Shown here: positions 1 to 6,267 of the stretch, piece after piece
Numbering within the stretch: the stretch's first letter is position 1
How the letters are laid out: the number at the start of each line of letters is the position of its first letter
Origin: DASPKS01 sp035628035
GTDB taxonomy: Bacteria > Bacteroidota > Rhodothermia > Rhodothermales > Rubricoccaceae
DNA length: 6,267 nucleotides
Assembly: GCA_035628035.1 (NCBI GenBank)
Contig: DASPKS010000117.1
Coordinates: forward strand, 1-6,267
Direction of reading: 5' to 3'
Notes under the pieces: generated by a model
The model's input: only the letters and a program-made list of their open reading frames with translations
Database searches by the model: none
Told to the model about the DNA's origin: nothing
Translations under genes and position numbers: made by a program

Positions 1-118
1 CGGCGGAGGTCAGGGCGGCGGTGGCGGCTCCCAGGGCGGGGGCGGCGGCTCCAAGGGCGGCGGTGGCGGGGGCGGTGGCTCCCGCGGCGGCTCCGGCGGC
101 GGGGGCGGCTCGCGCTAA
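1..118 (+). CDS. C-terminal end of a glycine-rich protein (partial, 5' end outside window)
   Basis: Reading from base 2, the frame stays open to a TAA at 116-118 and encodes 38 residues that are almost all glycine, punctuated by Gln, Ser, Lys and Arg. Two units of Q-G5-S (11-31 and 32-52) are followed by a longer K-G8-S unit (53-82) and an R-G-G-S-G5-S-R end. Tails of this kind, Gly-rich with scattered Arg/Lys/Gln, are known at the C-termini of bacterial RRM RNA-binding proteins, DEAD-box RNA helicases and single-strand DNA-binding proteins, where they act as flexible, low-complexity nucleic-acid or protein contact regions. Which family this belongs to cannot be decided because the folded domain lies upstream of the window. 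The frame choice is supported by the stop codon, followed about 60 bases later by a strong hairpin. Other frames of the same GC-rich bases read as Arg/Trp- or Ala/Pro-rich and look like shadows. Confidence 0.62.
   Translation, partial: GGGQGGGGGSQGGGGGSKGGGGGGGGSRGGSGGGGGSR
11..82 (+). repeat. Short tandem repeat encoding Gly-Ser linker units
   Basis: Two 21-base units (11-31 and 32-52) differ at only two or three positions and each encodes Q-G5-S. A third, expanded unit (53-82) encodes K-G8-S. In-frame tandem repeats of this type can change length by replication slippage without breaking the reading frame. Confidence 0.6.
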
Positions 119-177
119 GGCAGCCCCATCTCAGCCTACTACCGACTCGGATCCTTTGACCGAGGGCCCAGCGGAGG

Positions 178-210
178 GGGCCCGGCTTCCGGCATCAGGA
201 AGCCGGGCCC
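178..210 (+). terminator. Perfect 13-bp GC-rich hairpin, probable terminator of the glycine-rich gene
   Basis: The arms GGGCCCGGCTTCC (178-190) and GGAAGCCGGGCCC (198-210) are exact reverse complements around a 7-base loop (191-197). The hairpin begins 59 bases after the TAA of the upstream gene and ends 135 bases before the kinase start, so it sits where a terminator between two co-directional transcription units is expected. The downstream bases (TTGCTGT) are only weakly T-rich, so it is not a textbook intrinsic terminator. It may rely on stem stability alone or on Rho, or protect the mRNA 3' end. Confidence 0.7.
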
Positions 211-345
211 TTGCTGTATGAGGGCGCGCAGGTATGGGGCCCCATGTCCGAGGGGAACGGCGAGGAGCAGTTCGGGCTCTAATGGCTGGGTAAAACCCGG
301 GTAGGGGAGTATCCGTATGTTCTCTCACCCCACACGCCCGCGCCG
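211..345 (+). promoter_or_regulatory. Upstream region of the two-component operon with two palindromic sites
   Basis: This 135-base gap must carry the promoter of the kinase-regulator operon if the hairpin at 178-210 terminates upstream transcription. It contains a perfect 12-bp palindrome, ATGGGGCCCCAT (234-245). A compound element at 288-302 comprises GGGT-AAA-ACCC (288-298) overlapping the palindrome ACCCGGGT (295-302). Its centre is about 50 bases before the ATG at 346, a plausible operator position. A TATGTT (316-321) resembles a -10 hexamer but has no -35 partner at normal spacing, and no Bacteroidota-type TAnnTTTG box is evident. The promoter is therefore not located with confidence; the palindromes are seen directly, their function is inferred. 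Confidence 0.35.
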
Positions 346-1689
346 ATGAACGAGCCCCCTCAGGGTCCACCGGAACCCGCGAACGCCGAAAGCCCTGCTC
401 AGCGGGCCACAGGTGCTGAGGCGGGGAGCAGCGGGGACGGGGCGGCGGAATGCCTTGGCGTTGGGGCGGAGATAGAGGCGCTCCAGCGACAGGCTACCCG
501 CCTACACGAGGCCATCGAGGAGCTCTTCGAGCATACCGAGGGCATTCCTGAGGGCGAGCAACGCACCATTGAACGGGCCTTCGATCACGTTGCCCGAACC
601 ATAGGCGGACTGCGCGTCTCGGAAGCGGTGTCGAGCCAGCGACAGGAGAGCTGGGCGGCTGCGCATGCGGTGTCGGAACGGGCCCTCCTGGGGAGCGAGC
701 GGCGATTCACGACGGTCTTTCAGAACGCCCCCATCGGGATCAGCCTCACCACGGTACACGGGGCGAAGATCCTCAACGTGAACGAGCGCTACTGCCAGCT
801 CGTCGGATATCCCCGCGAGGCGCTCCTGGGCCGCTCCACGGTAGAGCTCGGCATTTTGGACCCCGCCGTCCGTTCGCGCCTCATGGACGCGGCCCTGGGC
901 GGCAACCGCGCTCCGCAGGAGGTCCGCCTCAGGGCGGCGTCGGGCGAACTCTGTGAAGCCCTGGTCGCCGTCGAGATCCAGGATCTCGACGGCGAAGCGT
1001 GCGCGCTCTCGATGTACCTCGACCTCTCCGCCCGGCGGCGGCTGGAGCGGGAGGTGCTAGAGGTGGCCGCCCGCGAGCAGCGCCGCCTCGCGCAGGACCT
1101 CCACGACGGCCTCGGCTCCCACCTCACCGGTGTGGCGATGCTGGCGCGCGGGCTCGCGCGCGCCGCGCGAAGGGGGGAGGCCGTCGCGCCGGAGCAGATC
1201 GAGGAGATCGCGGGGCTGGTGCAGGAGGGGATCGAGCAGGCGCGGGCGCTCGCGCGGGGGCTCGACCCCGTCCAGATCGAAGGGGAGGGGCTTGCCCCCG
1301 CGCTCCATCGTCTCGCCGCGGAGACCGGGCGACGCGCGCAGACGGCCTGCACATTAGAGCTGTCCGAGCCGCTCCCCGACCTCCGGGGCGCGGCGGCCGT
1401 CCACCTCTACCGCATCGCGCAGGAGGCCCTCACCAATGCCGCCCGCCACGCCCGCGCCGACCACCTCGCCGTCCGCCTCGGCGTCGAGGGGAACCTCCTC
1501 CGCCTCGAAGTCGAAGACGACGGCCGGGGCATCCCAGAGGCGTGCACGAAGGGGATGGGCCTCCAGACCATGCGCTACCGCGCGAACCTTATCGGCGCCA
1601 CGCTCGATGTCGCCTCCGCGCCCGGGCGGGGCACGCGCGTCACGTGCCGCCTGCCCCTCGCCGACCTCGATCCTCCTTCCGAAGCATGA
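346..1689 (+). CDS. Soluble PAS-domain sensor histidine kinase, HisKA_3 / NarL-partner class
   Basis: This 447-residue protein senses an unknown signal and should phosphorylate the response regulator encoded immediately downstream. Residues 1-40 are low-complexity and about 41-115 helical, probably coiled coil. A PAS domain covers about 118-230 (QNAPIGIS near 126, LVGYPREALLG near 152). The dimerisation/phosphoacceptor domain has DLHDGLG with His253 as the phosphorylation site. The ATPase domain has an N-box (IAQEALTNAARHA, Asn364), a G1 box (DDGRGIP, 391-397), GMGL (403-406) and a second Gly box (PGRGT, 426-430). There is no signal peptide or membrane segment, so it is predicted cytoplasmic. 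ATG 346 is the first start after an in-frame TAA at 280-282; no Shine-Dalgarno is visible. Its TGA overlaps the next gene's ATG (ATGA), implying translational coupling. The position four residues after Asp254, often Gln in phosphatase-competent members, is Ser258. Codon bias is visibly weaker in the first ~100 codons. The family call is firm; the signal is unknown. Confidence 0.96.
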   Translation: MNEPPQGPPEPANAESPAQRATGAEAGSSGDGAAECLGVGAEIEALQRQATRLHEAIEELFEHTEGIPEGEQRTIERAFDHVARTIGGLRVSEAVSSQRQESWAAAHAVSERALLGSERRFTTVFQNAPIGISLTTVHGAKILNVNERYCQLVGYPREALLGRSTVELGILDPAVRSRLMDAALGGNRAPQEVRLRAASGELCEALVAVEIQDLDGEACALSMYLDLSARRRLEREVLEVAAREQRRLAQDLHDGLGSHLTGVAMLARGLARAARRGEAVAPEQIEEIAGLVQEGIEQARALARGLDPVQIEGEGLAPALHRLAAETGRRAQTACTLELSEPLPDLRGAAAVHLYRIAQEALTNAARHARADHLAVRLGVEGNLLRLEVEDDGRGIPEACTKGMGLQTMRYRANLIGATLDVASAPGRGTRVTCRLPLADLDPPSEA

Positions 1690-2351
1690 AACGCGTCTTC
1701 GTCGTGGATGACCACCCCGTGATGCGCCGGGGGTACGAGGCGCTCCTCGCGCAGGAGCCGGGGCTGGAGTGGTGCGGCGAGGCGAGCAGCGCCGAGGAGG
1801 CCATCGCGAAGATCCCCGAGGCGAAGCCCGACCTCGTCATCGCCGACCTCACGCTCGAAGGCCTCAACGGGATCGAGCTCGTCAAGCGGCTGCAGGCGCT
1901 GATCCCCGGCCTCCCCGTCCTCGTCGTCTCGATGCACGACGAGGGGCTCTACGCCGAGCGCGCGCTCCGCGCCGGCGCGCGGGGCTACCTCATGAAGAGC
2001 CACGCGGGCGACTCCGTGGCCGAGGCCGTCCGCCGCATCCTCGGCGGGGGGTTCTACTTCAGCGACGCCATCCAGCAGCGGATCTTCCTCCAGCACCGGG
2101 GCCAGCGCCCCGAGCCCGCCGTCGAGGGGCAGCTCGCCGTCGAGGGGCTGACCGACCGCGAACTGGAGCTGTTCGAGCACCTCGGGCGCGGCCTCACCAC
2201 GCGCCAGATCGCCGACACCATGCGGATCAGCCCCAAGACGGTGGAAACCCACCGCACGCGCGTCCGCGAGAAGCTCGGCGTGGAGACGACGGCCGAGCTC
2301 GTCCGCCGCGCCGTGCTCTGGGTGCAGGCGCAGGAGGCCAGCGGCGTTTGA
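1686..2351 (+). CDS. NarL/FixJ-family response regulator (receiver + LuxR-type HTH)
   Basis: This 221-residue DNA-binding response regulator is the evident partner of the overlapping histidine kinase. The receiver domain (about 2-120) has the acidic pair Asp8/Asp9, phosphoacceptor Asp54 (in VIADLTLEGLNG), switch Ser82 (in VVSMHDE) and the conserved Lys104 (in GYLMKS), so every catalytic position is intact. A linker of about 30 residues leads to a LuxR-type helix-turn-helix at about 154-218, with the hallmark LTDRELELFEHLGRG segment and the recognition-helix region SPKTVETHR (182-190). Phosphorylation should promote dimerisation and binding to inverted-repeat operators. The ATG sits inside the ATGA overlap with the kinase stop, a normal arrangement for a coupled pair, and length is typical of the family. 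Target genes cannot be named from sequence. Autoregulation through the palindromes upstream of the kinase is a possibility only. Confidence 0.97.
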   Translation: MKRVFVVDDHPVMRRGYEALLAQEPGLEWCGEASSAEEAIAKIPEAKPDLVIADLTLEGLNGIELVKRLQALIPGLPVLVVSMHDEGLYAERALRAGARGYLMKSHAGDSVAEAVRRILGGGFYFSDAIQQRIFLQHRGQRPEPAVEGQLAVEGLTDRELELFEHLGRGLTTRQIADTMRISPKTVETHRTRVREKLGVETTAELVRRAVLWVQAQEASGV

Positions 2352-2354
2352 TTC

Positions 2355-2392
2355 GCGCGGAGCCCCGCGCTACGCCGCCGAATCACGGCGTA
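2355..2392 (+). terminator. Adjacent GC-rich hairpins just after the response regulator stop, possible terminator
   Basis: Three bases after the TGA, GCGCGG (2355-2360) can pair with CCGCGC (2365-2370) across a 4-base loop. Directly abutting it, TACGCCG (2371-2377) pairs with CGGCGTA (2386-2392) across an 8-base loop. A second GCGCGG at 2403-2408 could alternatively pair with 2365-2370, extending the second stem with a 10-base bulge. No T-run follows, so the terminator role is inferred from position and stability only. Confidence 0.4.
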
Positions 2393-2471
2393 CGCTAGCC
2401 CGGCGCGGCGTCAGGCGATTGCTGAGGGCGTTTGCGTCGTTCGCCGCACGCCTCGGCGGGGCAGCCCCTGA

Positions 2472-2490
2472 GGCCGGCGTCGAGCCGGCC
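2472..2490 (+). terminator. 7-bp GC hairpin followed by a C/T-rich tract, weak terminator candidate
   Basis: GGCCGGC (2472-2478) and GCCGGCC (2484-2490) are exact reverse complements around the loop GTCGA. About 40 C/T-rich bases follow (2493-2530). It lies about 120 bases after the regulator stop. It could end that transcript or be part of a leader of the next one; the sequence does not decide. Confidence 0.3.
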
Positions 2491-2534
2491 GGCTACCTTC
2501 CACTCCCTTCTCCATCCGCCTCTCTCCTGCACAA

Positions 2535-2566
2535 GGATCCCGCGCCGGCGCCCCGACGCGGGATCC
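2535..2566 (+). promoter_or_regulatory. 10-bp perfect inverted repeat in the leader of the glycosyltransferase gene
   Basis: GGATCCCGCG (2535-2544) and CGCGGGATCC (2557-2566) are exact reverse complements around a 12-base GC-rich loop. The right arm ends two bases before a possible ATG at 2569. As RNA, this stem would occupy the ribosome-binding position of that ATG. This argues for the later ATG at 2626, or for structure-controlled translation. As DNA it could equally be an operator. Function is inferred. Confidence 0.4.
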
Positions 2567-2625
2567 GCATGAATGCTCCTCTCGCGTATTGCCGGCCGCA
2601 GGCGCGCAGCCCCTCTCGACCCCGC

Positions 2626-3804
2626 ATGGAAACGACCTCCTTCGCCCTCTCCGGCGAGGCCCCCTCATCGCTCCCCCTCGTCGTCTTCTCCCACCTCCGC
2701 TGGGACTTCGTGTACCAGCGCCCGCAGCACGTCCTCTCGCGCCTGGCCGCCCGCCGCCGCGTGCTCTTCGTCGAGGAGCCGGCGCATGGCGAGGGCGAGC
2801 CGCGCTGGGAGAAGCGCCGCGTGCTGCCGAACCTCACGGTGTGCCGCCCCATGACGCCGAGCGAGGCGCCGGGCTACGCGGCCGAGCAGCTGCCGTACCT
2901 CGCCGACCTCATGGAGCGCCTCCAGAACGAGGAGGGCGTCGTCCGCTGTGTGGCGTGGTTCTACACCCCGATGGCGTACCCCCTCCTCGCCACGCTCGGC
3001 GCCGAGGCCGTCGTCTACGACTGCATGGACGAGCTCTCGCTGTTCAAGTTCGCCCCGCCCGACCTCCTCGCCCACGAGCGCGCCCTCCTCGCCCGCGCCG
3101 ACCTGGTTCTCACCGGCGGGCCGAGCCTGTACCGCGCCAAGCGCGACCTCCACCCGAACGTGCACTGCTTCCCGAGCAGCGTGGAGGTGGAGCACTTCGC
3201 GCAGGCCCGCCACGGCGGCCCCGCCCTCGGCGAGCCCCCCTCACAGGCGCCGATCCCGCGCCCCCGCCTCGGCTACTTCGGCGTGATCGACGAGCGGATG
3301 GACCTCCCGCTCATCGCCGCCGTCGCCGACGCCCGGCCCGACTGGCAGCTCGTCTTCGTCGGTCCCGTCGTCAAGATCGACGCGGGCGCGCTCCCGCGCC
3401 GGCCGAACCTGCACTACCTCGGCGGGCAGCCCTACGAGCGGCTCCCCGCCTTCCTCGCGGGGTGGGACGTCGGCCTCCTCCCGTTCGCGCTCAACGACCA
3501 CACCCGGTTCATCAGCCCCACGAAGACGCTGGAGTACATGGCTGCGGAGGTCCCCATCGTCTCGACGCCCATCACCGATGTGGCCGAGCCCTACGGCGAC
3601 ATCGTCTACCTCGGCGACACGCCGGAGGCGTTCGTGGCCGCGTGCGAGCGCGCGATGACGGCGTCACCGGCCGAGCGCGCCGCCCGAACCGCCGGGATGC
3701 GCCGCGTGCTCGCGCAGACCTCGTGGGACGCCACCGCCGCGGCGATGGAGCTGTGCCTCGAAACGGCCCTCGTCCGCGCGCGCAGCGCCGTCCTCACCGT
3801 CTGA
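2626..3804 (+). CDS. GT-B fold glycosyltransferase (group 1 / GT4-like), UGM-associated
   Basis: This 392-residue enzyme should transfer a sugar from a nucleotide donor onto a glycan acceptor in the cytoplasm or at the inner membrane face. The N-terminal half opens with VVFSHLRWDFVYQRPQH (19-35), typical of a glycosyltransferase group that begins with an R-P-Q-H element, and includes YDCMDELSLF (131-140). The C-terminal Rossmann half begins near 213 (RLGYFGVIDER) and includes the donor-site motif SPTKTLEYMA (297-306) with Lys300 and Glu303, followed by VPIVSTPI. No membrane segment is seen. The start is uncertain: ATG 2569 would add 19 residues, but those codons have weak bias (about 6 of 19 end in A/T) and lie against a hairpin, so ATG 2626 is preferred. 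Thirty-five bases separate it from glf, suggesting one operon and a role in galactofuranose-containing glycan assembly. The exact donor and acceptor are unknown; the glycosyltransferase call itself is firm. Confidence 0.93.
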   Translation: METTSFALSGEAPSSLPLVVFSHLRWDFVYQRPQHVLSRLAARRRVLFVEEPAHGEGEPRWEKRRVLPNLTVCRPMTPSEAPGYAAEQLPYLADLMERLQNEEGVVRCVAWFYTPMAYPLLATLGAEAVVYDCMDELSLFKFAPPDLLAHERALLARADLVLTGGPSLYRAKRDLHPNVHCFPSSVEVEHFAQARHGGPALGEPPSQAPIPRPRLGYFGVIDERMDLPLIAAVADARPDWQLVFVGPVVKIDAGALPRRPNLHYLGGQPYERLPAFLAGWDVGLLPFALNDHTRFISPTKTLEYMAAEVPIVSTPITDVAEPYGDIVYLGDTPEAFVAACERAMTASPAERAARTAGMRRVLAQTSWDATAAAMELCLETALVRARSAVLTV

Positions 3805-3839
3805 CCACCTCTGCTCGGAACTCCTCTCTTCCGCCTTTC

Positions 3840-5051
<1,212 letters not shown>

Positions 5052-5076
5052 GCCCGCGTCCTTCCCCCTACGCCTA

Positions 5077-6267
5077 ATGCAGCCCGCTTCTCCGGCCGCC
5101 GCCTTCGCGGGCGCAGGAGCGCCTGCAGCTGAGCCCGCCGACGGCGGCGGGTGCGCGTACCCGCGCCCGCAGCTCCGCCGCACCGGGTGGCGCTCCCTCA
5201 ACGGCCCCTGGCAGTTCTGCTTCGATGACGAGGGCAGCTACGGCGTGCCCGATGACGTCGAGGCGTGGACGCACACCATCGAGGTGCCCTTCGCACCGGA
5301 GGCGCCGAGGAGCGGCATCGGCGACACCGGCTACCACGCCGTCTGCTGGTACGAGCGCTCGTTCGACGTACCCGAAGGGGAGGGGGGACGCGTGCTCCTC
5401 CACTTCGGCGCGGTGGACTACGAGGCCCGCGTGTGGGTGAACGGGCGGTTCGTCGGCGCGCACGTGGGCGGGCACACGCCGTTCCAGTTCGACGTCACCG
5501 ATGCGCTGGTGGAAGGCGCGGAGCAGGTCGTCACCGTCCGCGCCGAGGACGACCCGCACGACCTCGCCAAGCCGCGCGGGAAGCAGGACTGGAAGGAGGA
5601 GCCCCACTCGATCTGGTACCCCCGCACGACGGGGATCTGGCAGACGGTGTGGGTGGAGCGCGTGCCGGAGACGTACGTCCAGCGCCTCCGGTGGACGCCG
5701 CTCCTGGAGCGCTACGAGGTCGGCTTCGAGCTCTTCCTCTGCGGCCCGAACCGGACCGACCTCGACGTCCGCCTCCGCCTCCGCGTGGGCTACCAGCTCC
5801 TCGCCGACGACGTGTACCGCGTGGTGAACCAGTCGGTCCACCGCCGCATCGCCCTCTCCGACCCGGGCATCGACGACTTCCGGAACGAGCTGCTCTGGAG
5901 CCCCGAGCGGCCCACGCTCATCGAGGCCGAGGTCGAGCTCTGGCGCGGCGGCACGCTCCTCGACCACGTCGCGTCCTACACCGCGCTCCGGAGCGTGGCC
6001 GTGCAGGGGGACCACTTCATGCTCAACGGGCGCCCGTACTACCTCCGCCTCGTGCTCGACCAGGGCTACTGGCCCGACACCCTCATGACCGCCCCGAACG
6101 ACGACGCCCTCCGCCGCGACGTCGCGCTCGTGAAGGCGATGGGGTTCAACGGCGTGCGGAAGCACCAGAAGATCGAGGACCCCCGCTTCCTCTACTGGGC
6201 TGACGCCCTCGGCCTCCTCGTGTGGGAGGAGATGCCGAGCGCGTACCGGTTTACGGAGCGGGCCGTC
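5077..6267 (+). CDS. Glycoside hydrolase family 2 (beta-galactosidase/galactofuranosidase-like), 3' truncated by window
   Basis: The frame is open from ATG 5077 to the window edge, giving the first 397 residues of a retaining exo-glycosidase. After an Ala/Pro/Gly-rich leader (1-27), residues 28-195 form the GH2 sugar-binding jelly-roll domain (RSLNGPWQF near 39, VDYEARVWVNGRFVGAH at 113-129, GGHTPFQFDVT at 131-141). Residues 197-305 fit the immunoglobulin-like domain, and the TIM barrel starts at about 306 (FMLNGRPYYLR, then GFNGVRKHQ and LGLLVWEEMPSAY). The substrate-contacting region reads R361-K-H363, one residue shorter than R-x-x-H in LacZ, as in a divergent GH2 subgroup. The acid/base and nucleophile glutamates would lie beyond the edge and cannot be checked. 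No signal peptide is seen, so it is probably cytoplasmic. It starts 25 bases after glf, suggesting a shared operon. GH2 contains many specificities, including beta-galactosidase and beta-galactofuranosidase; the substrate is not proven. Confidence 0.93.
   Translation, partial: MQPASPAAAFAGAGAPAAEPADGGGCAYPRPQLRRTGWRSLNGPWQFCFDDEGSYGVPDDVEAWTHTIEVPFAPEAPRSGIGDTGYHAVCWYERSFDVPEGEGGRVLLHFGAVDYEARVWVNGRFVGAHVGGHTPFQFDVTDALVEGAEQVVTVRAEDDPHDLAKPRGKQDWKEEPHSIWYPRTTGIWQTVWVERVPETYVQRLRWTPLLERYEVGFELFLCGPNRTDLDVRLRLRVGYQLLADDVYRVVNQSVHRRIALSDPGIDDFRNELLWSPERPTLIEAEVELWRGGTLLDHVASYTALRSVAVQGDHFMLNGRPYYLRLVLDQGYWPDTLMTAPNDDALRRDVALVKAMGFNGVRKHQKIEDPRFLYWADALGLLVWEEMPSAYRFTERAV

Larger units (their letters stand above)
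2352..2625. other. Structured intergenic region between the two-component operon and the sugar operon
   Basis: These 274 bases hold no convincing gene. A frame continuous with the glycosyltransferase stays open back to a TTG at 2419, but it carries weak codon bias and passes through hairpins, so it is not likely to be translated. Four GC-rich inverted repeats are visible: 2355-2370, 2371-2392, 2472-2490 and 2535-2566. A C/T-rich tract follows at about 2493-2530. The region must contain the 3' end of the regulator mRNA and, unless transcription reads through, the promoter of the glycosyltransferase-glf-hydrolase run. No clear -35/-10 pair or TAnnTTTG box could be found. Confidence 0.55.

Noticed and set aside
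1..118. CRISPR-like or non-coding satellite repeat at the left edge
   Set aside because: The repeats are short, adjacent without spacers, in frame, and end at a stop codon, so a Gly-rich coding tail explains them.
155..184. TTGAC-like -35 box near 156-160
   Set aside because: No -10-like hexamer lies 16-18 bases downstream, and the site falls in the terminator region.
1575..2252. Minus-strand open frame of about 225 codons opposite the response regulator
   Set aside because: The + strand encodes a complete receiver plus HTH protein with all key residues; the antisense frame is compositional.
346..2351. Hybrid or phytochrome-type kinase, or a heme-binding sensor
   Set aside because: Only one PAS-like domain, one transmitter and a separate regulator are visible; no GAF/PHY domain, extra receiver domain or identifiable cofactor motif could be seen.
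2419..2625. N-terminal extension of the glycosyltransferase to a TTG at 2419
   Set aside because: It runs through two hairpins, has relaxed codon use, encodes Ala/Pro-rich sequence without a domain or a signal peptide, and would make the protein longer than the conserved fold needs.
5074..6165. Minus-strand open frame of about 360 codons opposite the GH2 gene
   Set aside because: Same GC-driven shadow effect. The + strand frame matches GH2 domains throughout; the minus frame shows no family motif.

Overview
The window is very GC-rich (roughly 70% by eye). It reads as an ordinary bacterial chromosomal segment with five recognisable protein-coding stretches, all on the + strand, plus the tail of a sixth gene at the left edge. 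No start has a recognisable purine-rich Shine-Dalgarno sequence; the leaders are C/T-rich instead. That, together with strong CTC/GTC/GAC-type codon bias and the gene content, fits a high-GC member of the Bacteroidota/Rhodothermota side of the tree (for example a Rubricoccaceae-like marine bacterium). This placement is an inference of moderate to low confidence; other high-GC phyla are possible. No mobile element, CRISPR array, tRNA or rRNA is visible.

Layout. Positions 1-118 hold the glycine-rich C-terminal end of a protein, possibly an RNA-binding one, followed by a perfect 13-bp hairpin at 178-210 that is probably its terminator. The gap up to 345 holds two palindromic candidate regulatory sites. 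Positions 346-2351 encode a two-component system: a soluble PAS-domain histidine kinase of the HisKA_3 (NarL-partner) class, and a NarL/LuxR-type response regulator whose ATG overlaps the kinase stop (ATGA). A 274-base gap (2352-2625) with several GC-rich hairpins then separates this operon from the next.

Positions 2626-6267 form a tightly packed three-gene run: a GT-B fold glycosyltransferase, UDP-galactopyranose mutase (glf, 35 bases downstream), and a family 2 glycoside hydrolase (25 bases downstream). The hydrolase is cut off by the right edge after 397 codons, before its catalytic glutamates.

How the parts may work together. UDP-galactopyranose mutase makes UDP-galactofuranose, the donor for galactofuranose-containing surface or exported glycans. 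The neighbouring glycosyltransferase is the obvious candidate for using this donor or building the acceptor. The co-directional GH2 enzyme could trim or recycle galactose or galactofuranose residues; GH2 does include beta-galactofuranosidases. That link is the most interesting hypothesis here, but it rests on gene order only. No wholly new system is evident in this window. The two-component pair upstream is separated by structured DNA, and nothing in the sequence ties it to the sugar genes.
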